Part shown: positions 24,855 to 33,898 of the stretch, one piece after another | How positions within the stretch are numbered: position 1 is the first letter of the stretch | How the letters are laid out: each line of letters begins with the position of its first letter | Origin: Vineibacter terrae | Lineage (GTDB): Bacteria > Pseudomonadota > Alphaproteobacteria > Reyranellales > Reyranellaceae | Length of the DNA stretch: 64,000 nt | NCBI RefSeq assembly: GCF_008039615.1 | Contig: NZ_VDUZ01000003.1 | Coordinates: 124,001 to 188,000, forward strand | Reading direction: 5' to 3' | Made by a program: the position numbers and the translations under genes | The notes under the pieces: generated by a model | Told to the model about the DNA's origin: nothing | The model's database searches: none | Seen by the model: only the letters and a program-made list of their open reading frames with translations

Positions 24855-26090
24855 GTGACGAAGCGTTCATTCAGCACCTCAGCTTTCAACGTCACCGCCA
24901 TCCTCTCGTTTTGTCAGGTTGCGAACCTGATCGCGCTGATGACCTTTCCGTCGGTGCTGCCGGCCGTGACCGCAGAGTGGCATCTCAGCAGCAGTGAAGC
25001 AGGCTGGATCGGCGGCATCTACTTTGCCGGCTATGCTGCCGCGGTCCCGTTTCTGTCCAGGAGCACCGACCGTATCGACGGGAGATGGATCGTGGGAGGC
25101 TCGTCCCTGCTGGGGGCGGCCGTCAGCTTCGCCTTCAGCGCTATTGCCGACGGGTTCTGGGCAGCTCTGGTGTTTCGATTTCTCGGTGGCGCGGCGCTCG
25201 CCGGCGTCGCAATGCCCGGTCTGGTGCTTCTTGCGCAGCACGTCGAGGGGCCTCGGCAGCAACGCTGTGTTTCGGTCTATTCGTCCAGCTATGCGCTCGG
25301 AAGCGCTGCTTCATTTCTTGTTGCCGGCGTCGTCGATGCGATGTTCGGCTGGCGCGCCGTGTTCGTTGCCGGCGGCCTCGGCCCTCTTCTTGCCGTCGTC
25401 GCTGTGGCTTGCTTGCCGCGGAGCTCTTCACACCCGTCATCCGTCGCCGAGCAGGGCGTGGTCGTTCCTGCGATCAGAAACCGCGCCTTCATGGCTTATG
25501 TCGTCGCCTTCGCCGGCAACACCTGGGAAGTATTCGGCATTCGCGTGTGGTTCGTTGCCTGTCTTGCTTGGACGTTACGCGTCCCGGGCAACAAGCTGGA
25601 TTTGCCGAACCTGGCGCTGATCTCCGGATTGGCAGCGCTGATGGGCGTTCCGGCCAGCATCCTGGTCGCCGAGCTGGCCACGAGATGGCAGCGCCCGCAT
25701 GTGATTGCGGCAACGTGCCTTGCGTCGGGAGTCGTGTGCCTTGCATTGGCGGCGACCGCAGGAGGGCCGATCATCCTCGTGCTGGTGCTTCTTATCCTGC
25801 TGCAGATCTCGAGCTTCGCGGATGTGGGAGCGCTTGGTGTCGGGGCTGTCAGCTCGGTGGACCCTCGACGGCGCGGGGCAGCGCTGGCGATCTACTCTCT
25901 CGCAGGGTACACGACCGGCCTCGCCGGTTCGGTCATGTTCGGATTCTGCCTTGACTGGTTCGGCGGGGCTGACAGTCGCAGCGGATGGGCCGCGGCGTTC
26001 ACGGTCCTGGCGCTTGGTCCCGTCGTGACGGGGACGGTGCTGTGGCGGGTGCGCAAAAAAGATGACGCGGCGCTGCGCGATGCAGCCTAG
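24855..26090 (+). CDS. MFS transporter
   Basis: A 411-residue major facilitator permease with twelve predicted membrane segments. The first helix region includes CQVANLIALMTFPSVLPAVT, and SRSTDRIDGRWIVGGSS at the 2-3 loop is a weak version of the GxLaDrxGrkxxl motif. The C-terminal half repeats the pattern, with SVDPRRRGAALAIYSLAGY. The GTG start has GGAGGC upstream; a frame open further upstream is low-complexity and was rejected. Codon use is less GC-rich than in mfd or the nitroreductase gene, suggesting a different history. It has no regulator beside it, and its substrate is unknown. Confidence 0.8.
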   Translation: MTKRSFSTSAFNVTAILSFCQVANLIALMTFPSVLPAVTAEWHLSSSEAGWIGGIYFAGYAAAVPFLSRSTDRIDGRWIVGGSSLLGAAVSFAFSAIADGFWAALVFRFLGGAALAGVAMPGLVLLAQHVEGPRQQRCVSVYSSSYALGSAASFLVAGVVDAMFGWRAVFVAGGLGPLLAVVAVACLPRSSSHPSSVAEQGVVVPAIRNRAFMAYVVAFAGNTWEVFGIRVWFVACLAWTLRVPGNKLDLPNLALISGLAALMGVPASILVAELATRWQRPHVIAATCLASGVVCLALAATAGGPIILVLVLLILLQISSFADVGALGVGAVSSVDPRRRGAALAIYSLAGYTTGLAGSVMFGFCLDWFGGADSRSGWAAAFTVLALGPVVTGTVLWRVRKKDDAALRDAA

Positions 26091-26150
26091 CGGTGGTCGG
26101 TGAACCCTGCTTAGCTTCGCGCGACGATGCCCGTGCGCAGGAGGAACGCG

Positions 26151-26801
26151 ATGCCCGAGGCCGGCCCCGAGACCAGCGACGTCTTCGAGATCATGCACAG
26201 CACGCGGGCGATGCGCCGGCTGCGCCCGGACCCGGTGCCCGACGAGCTGATCCGCAAGATCCTGATCGCGGGCATCTCTGCCGCCAACGGTGGCAACGCG
26301 CAGAAATGGCGCTTCCTGGTGGTCAAGGATCCGAAGGTCAAGAAGGCGGTGCAGGTGCTCTACAAGCGCGCCTACGACGAGGTGATCGGGCCGCGCTACG
26401 CCAGCGGCGAGCTGCCGCCGGGCGTGGATCGCGAGCGCTATGCGCGCCAGCACCGCGCGGTCGAGCACCTGACCGAGCATTTCCACGAGGCGCCGGTCTG
26501 GATCGTGGCCTGCCTTGAGGATGGCCTGACGCCCAACCGCTGGGCCGGCGCCTCGGTCTATCCCGCGGTGCAGAACATGCTGCTGGCGGCGCGTGCGCTG
26601 GGCCTGGGCTCGACCCTGACCACGCGTCATCTGCTGCACGAGAAGGAAGCGGAAGCCGCGCTGGGCCTGCCGCGGGGCGTGCACTCCTACGCCATCCTGC
26701 CGATCGGCTATCCGATGGGCAGGTTCGGCCCGGTGGGCCGGGCGGCGCTGTCGGAGGTCGTGTTCGAGGAGCGGTGGGGGCAGCCCTACCGCGGGGAGTA
26801 G
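26151..26801 (+). CDS. Nitroreductase-family flavoprotein
   Basis: A 216-residue NAD(P)H-dependent FMN oxidoreductase of the nitroreductase superfamily. STRAMRRLRPDPVPDELIRK at about 13-32 is the phosphate-binding start of the FMN site, SAANGGNAQKWRFLVV (about 43-58) binds the flavin, and the C-terminal ILPIGYPMGRFGP completes it. AGGAGGAACG precedes the ATG. The SMP-30 gene starts two bases after its stop, so the two form a tight operon, possibly acting on the same lactone or quinone substrate. Dehalogenase- and BluB-like members are alternatives, not favoured here. Confidence 0.85.
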   Translation: MPEAGPETSDVFEIMHSTRAMRRLRPDPVPDELIRKILIAGISAANGGNAQKWRFLVVKDPKVKKAVQVLYKRAYDEVIGPRYASGELPPGVDRERYARQHRAVEHLTEHFHEAPVWIVACLEDGLTPNRWAGASVYPAVQNMLLAARALGLGSTLTTRHLLHEKEAEAALGLPRGVHSYAILPIGYPMGRFGPVGRAALSEVVFEERWGQPYRGE

Positions 26802-26803
26802 GG

Positions 26804-27733
26804 ATGTACGCGCCACCCAAGCCCGTGCCGGCATCCGTCTTCGCGCGCCTGCCGGACGCTTTCCGCAAGCCGCGCCGCACGGCATGGGCCGACGCCAATG
26901 CCGCCGGCGCCGCGCTCGATTGCTTCCTGGAGGGGCCCAGCTTCGATCGCGCCGGCAACCTCTATGTCACCGACATCCCGTTCGGCCGCATCTTTCGCGT
27001 CTCGCCGGCCGGCGACTGGACCCTGGTCACCGAGTATGACGGCTGGCCCAACGGCCTCAAGATCCACCGCGACGGGCGCATCTTCATCACCGACTACAAG
27101 CGCGGCATCGTGCTGCTCGATCCTGGCAGCGGTGCCGTCACGCCGCTGATCGAAACCGTGCAGTCGGAGAGCTTCAAGGGCGTCAACGACCTGTTCTTCG
27201 CCAAGAACGGCGATCTCTATTTCACCGACCAGGGGCAGACGGGCCTGCATGACCCGACCGGGCGGGTCTACCGCTACGCCGCCGACGGCCGGCTGGACCG
27301 GCTCGTGGGCACGGTGCCGAGCCCCAACGGCTTGGTGATGAACCTGCACGAGACGGTGCTCTACGTCGCCGTCACCCGCGCCAACGCCGTGTGGCGGCTG
27401 CCGTTGATGGGCGACGGCGCGGCCAGCAAGGTCGGCCTCTTCATCCAGATGAGCGGCGGCCATGCCGGCCCTGACGGCATGGCGCTGGACGCCGAGGGCG
27501 GCCTCGTCGTGGCGCATCCCAGCACCTCGGTCTGGCGCTTCGACGCGCTGGGCCGACCCACCCACGTGCTGGATGCCGGCGAGGACATCTTCTGCACCAA
27601 CATCGCCTTCGGCGGCGCCGATCTGGGCTCGCTGTTCGTCGTCGTCTCGCGTCGCAGCGGCAAGGTCGACGGCGGCGTCATCCTGCGCGCCGACATGCCC
27701 GTGGCCGGCAAGCCGATATTCTCGCATGCATAA
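26804..27733 (+). CDS. SMP-30/gluconolactonase-family hydrolase
   Basis: A 309-residue six-bladed beta-propeller of the SMP-30/gluconolaconase/LRE family, which hydrolyses sugar lactones or related esters using a divalent metal. LEGPSFDRAGNLYVTDIPFGRIFRV (around 42-66) supplies the first metal-ligand Glu. The central KGVNDLFFAKNGDLYFTDQG carries the Asn and Asp, and DGMALDAEGGLVVAH is the third block. It lacks a signal peptide and so is cytoplasmic. It is cotranscribed with the nitroreductase, two bases apart. GGGGAGTAGGG overlaps the upstream stop and serves as its ribosome site. Confidence 0.85.
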   Translation: MYAPPKPVPASVFARLPDAFRKPRRTAWADANAAGAALDCFLEGPSFDRAGNLYVTDIPFGRIFRVSPAGDWTLVTEYDGWPNGLKIHRDGRIFITDYKRGIVLLDPGSGAVTPLIETVQSESFKGVNDLFFAKNGDLYFTDQGQTGLHDPTGRVYRYAADGRLDRLVGTVPSPNGLVMNLHETVLYVAVTRANAVWRLPLMGDGAASKVGLFIQMSGGHAGPDGMALDAEGGLVVAHPSTSVWRFDALGRPTHVLDAGEDIFCTNIAFGGADLGSLFVVVSRRSGKVDGGVILRADMPVAGKPIFSHA

Positions 27734-27741
27734 TGCCCTCG

Positions 27742-28009
27742 CTCTCCCCGCTTGCGGCAGGGGATTCGCATATGGGAGCACCGGCGCCGTCTCCTCGCCC
27801 CGCGGCAGCGGGGAGAGGAAGGGGCCCATGCCGAAGGCATGGGAAGGTGAGGGGTAGGAACGACCAAGCCATGCAGCAAAAATGGGGACTGATCGCTCGT
27901 ACCCCTCACCTTCCCATCGCTTCGCGATGGGCCCCTCCCTCTCCCCGCTACCGCGGGGCGAGGGGTAAACGACAGCATATGCGAATGCCCTGCCGCTTGC
28001 GGGGAGAGG
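27742..28009. repeat. Family B repeat with CATATG ends (268-bp palindrome)
   Basis: An almost entirely palindromic region. The outer arm is CTCTCCCCGCTTGCGGCAGG followed by ATTCGCATATG (to 27774); the mirror begins CATATGCGAATGCCC at 27976 and ends CGCTTGCGGGGAGAG. Inside are the same hairpins as at 20633-20845, including CCCATGCCGAAGGCATGGG and CCCATCGCTTCGCGATGGG. It lies between convergent genes. A further CCATATGCGATCGC is at 28027-28040. Confidence 0.85.
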
Positions 28010-28058
28010 AGACGGCATCAGTGCGTCCATATGCGATCGCGCTGGCGCGCGCGGCGTG

Positions 28059-29096
28059 TCAGTTCAGCCGCGCCGCCTTGGCCATCAGCTCGATGGCCTC
28101 CGGCTGGCGCGAGCGCACCGACAGCGAATCGGCGCCTGAATCCTCCCAGGGGCGGTAGCGCTGCAGGATGCGCGCCGCCGGGCCGACCAGCGATTTCATG
28201 TCGACCCATTCGTCGGGCACGGCGGCGATGGCCTCGTCCTTCCGCCCCGCGAGATAGAGCTCCTGGATGCGCGCGGCGGCATCGCCGAAGCCGTGGCGCA
28301 CCATCAGGTCGTTGTGGAAGTTCTTCTTGCGGTGGCCCATGCCGCCGACATAGAGCGCCACCTCCGGCTTCAGCTTCGCCAGCCCGGCGGCGACGTCGTC
28401 GCAGACCTCGACATGCACCGAGGCATGGATGGCGAAGTTCTGCAGGCTCTTGCCGTTGCCGGCGCGCTTGAAGCCTTCCTCCAGCCACGGTTGGTATTCC
28501 GCCATCGAGCCCGGCATGAAGCCCAGCGGCAGCCAGCCGTCGGCGATCTCCGCCGTCAGCTTCACGGTCGCCTCGTTGCTGGTGGCGAGGTAGATCGGGA
28601 TGTCGGGGTTCATATGCAGGATGGACTTCAGCGGCTTGCCGATGCCCATGGCGCCCTCGCCGGTGTAGGGCAGGCTGATCTCGCGGCCGTCATGGGAGAC
28701 GGGCTCTTCGCGGCGGAAGATCTTGCGCATGATCGCCACGTAGTCGCGCATGCGGTAGTACGGCTTGCCCCACGGCTCGCCGTACCAGCCTTCGACGATC
28801 TGCGGGCCCGACACGCCCAGGCCGGCGATGAAGCGCCCGCCGCCGGCCAGCGCGTCGACCGTGCCGGCGCACATCGCGGCGTTGGCCGGCGTGCGTGCCG
28901 CCAGCTGCATGATGCCGGTGCCCAGCTTGATGCGGCTGGTATGGGCGGCCAGGAACGCCAGCGGCGTGACCGCGTCCGAGCCATAGGCTTCCGCCGTCCA
29001 GACGGAATCGTAGCCCAGCGCCTCGGCGCGCTGCACCAGCGCCACGGGGATATCCAGATGCGCGCGCGAGTATCCGAGCGACAGGCCAAGCTTCAT
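28059..29096 (-). CDS. LLM-class flavin-dependent oxidoreductase
   Basis: A 345-residue luciferase-like (TIM-barrel) oxidoreductase, probably using F420 or FMN. It starts MKLGLSLGYSRAHLD, with ALGYDSVWTAEAYGSDAVTPL near 27-47 and IKLGTGIMQLAARTPANAAM near 56-75; FIAGLGVSGPQIVEGWYG follows at about 89-106. This pattern is typical of the F420-linked group of LLM proteins found widely in actinobacteria and alphaproteobacteria. A second, more distant LLM protein is encoded at 39669-40826. It stands alone between a repeat and the UPF0158 gene. The reaction and substrate are unknown. Confidence 0.88.
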   Translation of the reverse strand: MKLGLSLGYSRAHLDIPVALVQRAEALGYDSVWTAEAYGSDAVTPLAFLAAHTSRIKLGTGIMQLAARTPANAAMCAGTVDALAGGGRFIAGLGVSGPQIVEGWYGEPWGKPYYRMRDYVAIMRKIFRREEPVSHDGREISLPYTGEGAMGIGKPLKSILHMNPDIPIYLATSNEATVKLTAEIADGWLPLGFMPGSMAEYQPWLEEGFKRAGNGKSLQNFAIHASVHVEVCDDVAAGLAKLKPEVALYVGGMGHRKKNFHNDLMVRHGFGDAAARIQELYLAGRKDEAIAAVPDEWVDMKSLVGPAARILQRYRPWEDSGADSLSVRSRQPEAIELMAKAARLN

Positions 29097-29190
29097 GCTG
29101 TTTCCCCCTCAGGTGATCTGTTTTCCGATGTATCACGCGGCGCGATGGCACCGCCACCGGCGGCGCTTGCATGGAAGCCAGCGACAGGCG

Positions 29191-29607
29191 TCACCCCTCG
29201 ATCTCGATGCCGCTGTCCTTGCACCATTCCCGCAACGCCGATTCCGCGGCCTCTGCCTCGAACGCCTGCCACTGCTCCAGGCGCTTGCGGCCCGTCAGCA
29301 GCCACCTGAGCCGGCGGTAGGCATTCTTCTTGCGGAAGATGTCCATCACCGCGTGGTAGTCATCCGGCATGAACTGCTCGACGAACTCCATCACCAGCGG
29401 CAAGCCGAGATGGAGGTCGTCCTTGTCGGGTATCCTGACGTAGCTCGCGTCGTCGTCGATATCGTCCGGCAGCGCGCCCAGCTCACCATCGTCGCCGTAC
29501 AGGTGAATCGTGCCGGTCCGCCGGCACAGATAGGCCTCCTGTCCGTTCCTGCCGCCGAAGCTGACGAACTCATAGGCCTCGAGGATATCGTCGAACTTGA
29601 CGGGCAT
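29191..29607 (-). CDS. UPF0158 family protein
   Basis: A 138-residue protein resembling the uncharacterised UPF0158 family. It opens MPVKFDDILEAYEFVSFGG, has RTGTIHLYGDDGELGALPDD near 29-48 and PLVMEFVEQFMPDDY near 70-85, then an RLRWLLTGRKRLEQWQAFEAEA helix. It is acidic, cytoplasmic and without cysteine clusters. The ATG is preferred over one sixteen codons upstream because the family begins at this point. Function is unknown in all relatives I know of. It is encoded just downstream of the class III cyclase gene, 54 bases away. Confidence 0.7.
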   Translation of the reverse strand: MPVKFDDILEAYEFVSFGGRNGQEAYLCRRTGTIHLYGDDGELGALPDDIDDDASYVRIPDKDDLHLGLPLVMEFVEQFMPDDYHAVMDIFRKKNAYRRLRWLLTGRKRLEQWQAFEAEAAESALREWCKDSGIEIEG

Positions 29608-29661
29608 TGCGTCCAAACCACGCGCCGGTGCGCCGGCGGGCAAGCTGACATACAAGGCCCG

Positions 29662-30864
29662 TCATGCCAATCGCCTACGGCACGAGCCACGCGGCGCGTG
29701 GAGCTCCTGGGGCTCGGCGAAGCCCTTCAGCGTGTGATGGCCGATCGATGTCGTCTGGCCCGACGCATGCCGCTCGGTGAAGCGCCGCGACATCAGCAGC
29801 GGATGGCCGGTCGTGCCGCAAACCGCCTGGATCCGGCTCACGAGGTTGACGTCGGGGCCGATCACGGTGAAATCGAGCCGCCGGCCCGAACCGATATTGC
29901 CGTAGCTCACCACGCCGTAGTGCAGGGCGATGCCGGCATGCAGCTCGGCATCGGGCTCGACGACCCGCTCGAGGCTGTCCAGCGCGTCGTTCGCGGCCCG
30001 CAGCGCGGCGGCGCACGCTGCCGCCGCGTCGTCGCGATGGAAGAATGCCAGCACCGCGTCGCCCATGAACTTCAGCACCTCGCCACCGGCGGCCGTGATC
30101 GGCGGCACGACGCGGTCGAAGTAGGTGTCCAGCAGCGCCAGCACGCGTGCCTCGGGCAGGCGGTTCGACAGGTCCGTGAAGCCGCGCAGGTCGCAAAGCA
30201 TCAGGGCCGCCTCCAGCGATTCGACCTGGCCGCGCCGGATGCGCCCGGCGAGGATGCGCTGCGCGGTCGTCGCGCCGATATAGGTGTCCAGCAGGGTCAG
30301 CTCGGTCTGGCGCAGGGTGCGCAGCTCGCAGGCATTGCGCAGCGCCGGCACGATCCGCTCCAACGCCGCGCGCGCCGTGATGCTGAACCCGCCTGCACGC
30401 GCGGTGCAGAAGGCGGCAGCGCTGACGGGGCCGTCGGCATTGCACAGCGGTACAATGAAAATCTCGGCCAGGCGTCGTCCCCGAAAAACGTCGATCTCCG
30501 TCCAGGCCGTTCCGTCGTCCGCACCCGGCCGGACGCTGAGAGGCTCGCGGGTCTCCATCACGTGCCGCAATGGGCTGCCGAGGAACGGCGCCGCGACGAC
30601 CAGCCCATGCTCGCGGTCGTGCACCTCGACCGGCTCGTTCGGCGCCCATGCCACGCTGCGCCCGAAGATTTCCGGATGAAGCGTGCGCAGGTGCAGGCTC
30701 AGCCGGTCGATCGGCAGGCCGGCCGACCGCAGGCGACGTCCCAATCCGGCAATCAGGCCGGCATCATCCAGCTCATGGCATTCGTCGCCGCTCAGCCATT
30801 CGATGATCTCCAGGATCGCGGCCGCGCCGGTGACGGGCCTCACGGCGGATTCAGTGCGCACCAC
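29662..30864 (-). CDS. Class III adenylate/guanylate cyclase
   Basis: A 400-residue cyclase that makes cAMP or cGMP from the nucleotide triphosphate. An N-terminal GAF-like region (about 20-180) precedes the catalytic domain (about 215-390). Metal-binding aspartates are visible in MLCDLRGFTDLS and GEVLKFMGDAVLAFF, and the transition-state region reads FTVIGPDVNLVSRI. There is no membrane segment, so it is cytosolic. The GTG start overlaps the end of emrB by 14 bases, suggesting coupling to the efflux genes. A Crp/Fnr protein is encoded at 42143, but no link can be shown. Confidence 0.88.
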   Translation of the reverse strand: MVRTESAVRPVTGAAAILEIIEWLSGDECHELDDAGLIAGLGRRLRSAGLPIDRLSLHLRTLHPEIFGRSVAWAPNEPVEVHDREHGLVVAAPFLGSPLRHVMETREPLSVRPGADDGTAWTEIDVFRGRRLAEIFIVPLCNADGPVSAAAFCTARAGGFSITARAALERIVPALRNACELRTLRQTELTLLDTYIGATTAQRILAGRIRRGQVESLEAALMLCDLRGFTDLSNRLPEARVLALLDTYFDRVVPPITAAGGEVLKFMGDAVLAFFHRDDAAAACAAALRAANDALDSLERVVEPDAELHAGIALHYGVVSYGNIGSGRRLDFTVIGPDVNLVSRIQAVCGTTGHPLLMSRRFTERHASGQTTSIGHHTLKGFAEPQELHAPRGSCRRRLA

Positions 30865-32422
30865 CAGCCTCCATCTGGCGATCGGGTCTTTTCAGCAGCA
30901 GCACGGCGGCCAGGGCGACGAGCAGGCTGGCCCCAAGCAGGAAGAACGTGTCGCTGAAGGCCATGATGTTGGCCTGCCGGCGCACGATCTGGCCGACCGC
31001 GATCACTGCGCGGTGCCAGGCGGTGGCCTGGTCGCTGACGCCGTGGCGCAGGAAGTAGTCGGTCAATTCCGCGATGCGCGTGCGTGTCGCTTCCTCGAAA
31101 AGCGTCACCGACTGGACCAGCACGTTGGAATGGAACTGCTCGCGCTTGGTCAGGAAGGTCTGCAGCGTGGCGATGCCGACAGCGCCGCCCAGGTTGCGCA
31201 TCATGTTGAAGAGCGCCGAAGCCGATCCGGCGTTGGCCGCTTCGATCCCGGCCGTGGCGATGGCGGAGAGGGGCGCGAACACCAGCGCCTGGCCGACCGC
31301 ACGCACGATGTTGGGCAGCAGCAGCTGGTCGGCGGCGGTGTTGCCCGTCATGTCGACGTTCATGAAGTTGCTGGCGGCGAACAGCGCGAAGCCGACGACG
31401 ATCACCAGCCGGGCGTCGAAGTGCTTCATGAGGCGCGGCACCAGCGGGATCAGCAGCAGCTGCGGCAGGCCCGTCCAGGCCAGGACCATGCCGATCTGCT
31501 CGGCGTTGTAGCCCTGGATGCGGCTCAGATAGACCGGCAGGATGAAGACCGAGCCGTAGAGCGCGATGCCGAGCAGGAAGCTGGCCACGATTCCCAGACC
31601 GAAGTTGCGGCGCAGCAGCAGGCGCAGGTTCAGCAGCGGCTGCTTCGTGGTCAGCTCGATCCACAGGAACAGCAGCAGCGCCGTCGCTGCCACGGCCGAG
31701 AGGCGCACGATATAGAGCGAGCCGAACCAGTCGTCCTTGTTGCCTTCCTCGAGCACGGTCTGCAAGGCGCCCAGGCCGATCGCCATCGTGATGATGCCCG
31801 GCCAGTCGCCCTGCCGCAGCATGGCCAGGCGCATCGGCGTCTTCTCGAGCGAGGCCCACAGCATGCCGACCATCAGCGCCCCGGGGACGAGGTTGACGTA
31901 GAAGATGTACTGCCAGCCCCAGTTCTCGGTCAGGTAGCCGCCGATGGTCGGGCCGATCGCGGGCGCGAAGGTGGCCGACAGGGCGAACAGCGCCAGGCCG
32001 ATCGGCTGCTTCGGCTTGGGCAGGTAGGTGATGATGATGGTGAAGGCCATCGGGATCAGCACGCCGCCGGTGAAGCCCTGGATGGCGCGCAGCAGGATCA
32101 TCTGCTGCAGGTCGTGCGCGGCGGCGCAGGCAACCGAGAACAGGAGGAACAGGACGGCATTGCACAGCAGATAGACGCGGACCGAGAAGACCTGCGCCAG
32201 CCAGGCGCTGAGCGGGATGACGATGATCTCGGCGACGAGGTAGGACGTCGAGATCCAGCCGCCGTCATCGATGCCGGCGCCGATCGCGCCCTGGATGTCG
32301 GCCAGCGAGGCATTGACGATCTGGATGTTGAGGACGGCCATGAAGGCGCCGAGCGTTGCGCCGACCACGGCGATCCAGGTCCTGGCGGAGCTTGCCTTGT
32401 CGGCAGGCGCGGATGTGCTCAT
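30851..32422 (-). CDS. emrB: EmrB-type MFS multidrug efflux permease
   Basis: A 523-residue DHA2-family (14-helix) proton antiporter. It opens with WIAVVGATLGAFMAVLNIQIVNASLADIQGAIGAG, the classic helix-1 motif in which an acidic residue is replaced by Asn, followed by SAWLAQVFSVRVYLL and AIQGFTGGVLIPMAF. Together with EmrA and an outer-membrane channel it would expel hydrophobic drugs or phenolics directly to the exterior. It lies 177 bases downstream of emrA, the gap being filled by a family A element, and overlaps the cyclase gene by 14 bases. No outer-membrane factor is encoded nearby. Confidence 0.92.
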   Translation of the reverse strand: MSTSAPADKASSARTWIAVVGATLGAFMAVLNIQIVNASLADIQGAIGAGIDDGGWISTSYLVAEIIVIPLSAWLAQVFSVRVYLLCNAVLFLLFSVACAAAHDLQQMILLRAIQGFTGGVLIPMAFTIIITYLPKPKQPIGLALFALSATFAPAIGPTIGGYLTENWGWQYIFYVNLVPGALMVGMLWASLEKTPMRLAMLRQGDWPGIITMAIGLGALQTVLEEGNKDDWFGSLYIVRLSAVAATALLLFLWIELTTKQPLLNLRLLLRRNFGLGIVASFLLGIALYGSVFILPVYLSRIQGYNAEQIGMVLAWTGLPQLLLIPLVPRLMKHFDARLVIVVGFALFAASNFMNVDMTGNTAADQLLLPNIVRAVGQALVFAPLSAIATAGIEAANAGSASALFNMMRNLGGAVGIATLQTFLTKREQFHSNVLVQSVTLFEEATRTRIAELTDYFLRHGVSDQATAWHRAVIAVGQIVRRQANIMAFSDTFFLLGASLLVALAAVLLLKRPDRQMEAGGAH

Positions 32423-32448
32423 GGCTGGGTTCTCCCTCCGGATAGGCA

Positions 32449-32576
32449 GGGCGATTGCATATGGCCCGACGCCGCGCTGCCGCCCTTTCCGTCATCCCGA
32501 GCGTAGCGAGGGATCTCCTGCGAATGGCCCACGGTGCGCCTTGCCGCAGGAGATCCCTCGCTGCGCTCGGGATGAC
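32449..32576. repeat. Family A repeat with one CATATG-type terminus, between emrA and emrB
   Basis: GGGCGATTGCATATGG at 32449-32464 is the terminus seen at 53933; the family A hairpin runs from 32491 (GTCATCCCGAGCGTAGCGAG) to 32576 (CTCGGGATGAC). The matching right-hand CATATG terminus is missing. It separates emrA from emrB and may attenuate or process the transcript. Confidence 0.8.
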
Positions 32577-32599
32577 GGAGCGGCTAGACGGCCGGGTCG

Positions 32600-33814
32600 T
32601 CACGATCCTGTTGCCGGGTGACCGACCGGGTTTTCACTCAGCCGATGATTTGTCGTCGGGCCCGCGGGTGGGTTCGCCGGTGGTGTCGAGCGAAGCGGCG
32701 CTCCGCGCGCGGCAAGCGCCGCGGCCTTGGTGTCGATGGTGGGCACCACCGACATGCCCGCACGCAGCAGGCCGGCCAGATCGCTGTCGTCGAGCACGAT
32801 CTTGACGGGAATGCGCTGCACGATCTTGGTGAAGTTGCCGGTGGCGTTGTCCGGCGGCAGCAGCGCGAACTCCAGCCCGCTGGCGGGTGACAGGCTGTCG
32901 ACGTGGCCCGTCAGCGTCGCATCCGGGAAGCCGTCGATCGCGATCTCCACGCGCTGGCCGCTGCGCACATGCGTCAGCTGCGTTTCCTTGAAATTGGCGA
33001 CGACATAGACCGCGTGCAGCGGCACCACCGCCATGAGCTGCGTGCCGGCCTGGACATACTGGCCGATCCGCAGGGAGCGGGCGCCGACCGTGCCGTCGAC
33101 CGGCGCGACGATCACCGTGTAGGACAGGTTCAGCTCGGCCCGGCGCTCGGCGGCCTGGTTGCGATCACGCTGCGCTATGGCCTTGCCGAGCTCGCTCACC
33201 AGCACGTCGATCTGTCTTCGCGCCGCTGCCAGCCCGGCCTGGTCGCGCTGCAGCTGCGCCGTTTTTTCCCGCAGGATCGATTCGGCCTGCTGGGCGCGCT
33301 GGATCGTGCCGGCGCCTGTCTTCATCAGATCGGCGTAGCGGGCATGGTCTTCCCGGGCATATTGCAGCGTCGCCTCGGTGGCTGCGATCGCTGCCTTCTG
33401 CTGGTCGACGATGGATTGCTGCAGCTGGATCTGGGCGTCGAGGTTGCGGATGGCGGCCTCGGCTGCCGCGACATCGGCGCGTGCCTGGTCGAGCGCGGCC
33501 CGGTAGTCGCGGTCATCGATGCGGGCCAGAACCTGTCCGCGCCTGACGCTCTCGTTGTCGCGCACCAGCACGTCGGCGATGTAGCCGGTCACCTTCGGCG
33601 CGATCGTCGTGTAGTCGGCCTTGACGTAGGCGTCGTCGGTCGACTCGAGATACCTGCCGATCGTCCAGAACTGGTGGCCATAATATCCGGTCGCGGCGAT
33701 ACCGACGGCCATGACCCCGCCCAGCGCGGCGCGCTTGATCGTTCTGAGCGAGGGGAGGCGGGCCTTGTCGCCCAGGAAGGCCGTGACGTTGGCCATCCGA
33801 GAAATCCCAGCCAT
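32600..33814 (-). CDS. emrA: EmrA-type periplasmic adaptor (HlyD family)
   Basis: A 404-residue membrane-fusion protein linking the EmrB permease to an outer-membrane channel. A single membrane helix lies near residues 30-48 (GGVMAVGIAATGYYG), then STDDAYVKADYTTIAPKVTG, the usual beta-barrel and lipoyl start. A long alpha-hairpin spans about 90-200, and the second lipoyl half is TVIVAPVDGTVGARSLRIGQYV near 230. The C-terminal 30 residues are Pro-rich. The ATG has AAAGGG five bases upstream. Divergent from a LysR gene across a 142-base gap with a strong inverted repeat, so expression is probably LysR-controlled. Confidence 0.9.
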   Translation of the reverse strand: MAGISRMANVTAFLGDKARLPSLRTIKRAALGGVMAVGIAATGYYGHQFWTIGRYLESTDDAYVKADYTTIAPKVTGYIADVLVRDNESVRRGQVLARIDDRDYRAALDQARADVAAAEAAIRNLDAQIQLQQSIVDQQKAAIAATEATLQYAREDHARYADLMKTGAGTIQRAQQAESILREKTAQLQRDQAGLAAARRQIDVLVSELGKAIAQRDRNQAAERRAELNLSYTVIVAPVDGTVGARSLRIGQYVQAGTQLMAVVPLHAVYVVANFKETQLTHVRSGQRVEIAIDGFPDATLTGHVDSLSPASGLEFALLPPDNATGNFTKIVQRIPVKIVLDDSDLAGLLRAGMSVVPTIDTKAAALAARGAPLRSTPPANPPAGPTTNHRLSENPVGHPATGS

Positions 33815-33898
33815 CTGAACCCTTTCCGGCCGGGCGATCTCGGTTCATCGGGATCAGGTTACCCGTCCTTTGGCGGGTGATATATTTCCCAGGCAGTC

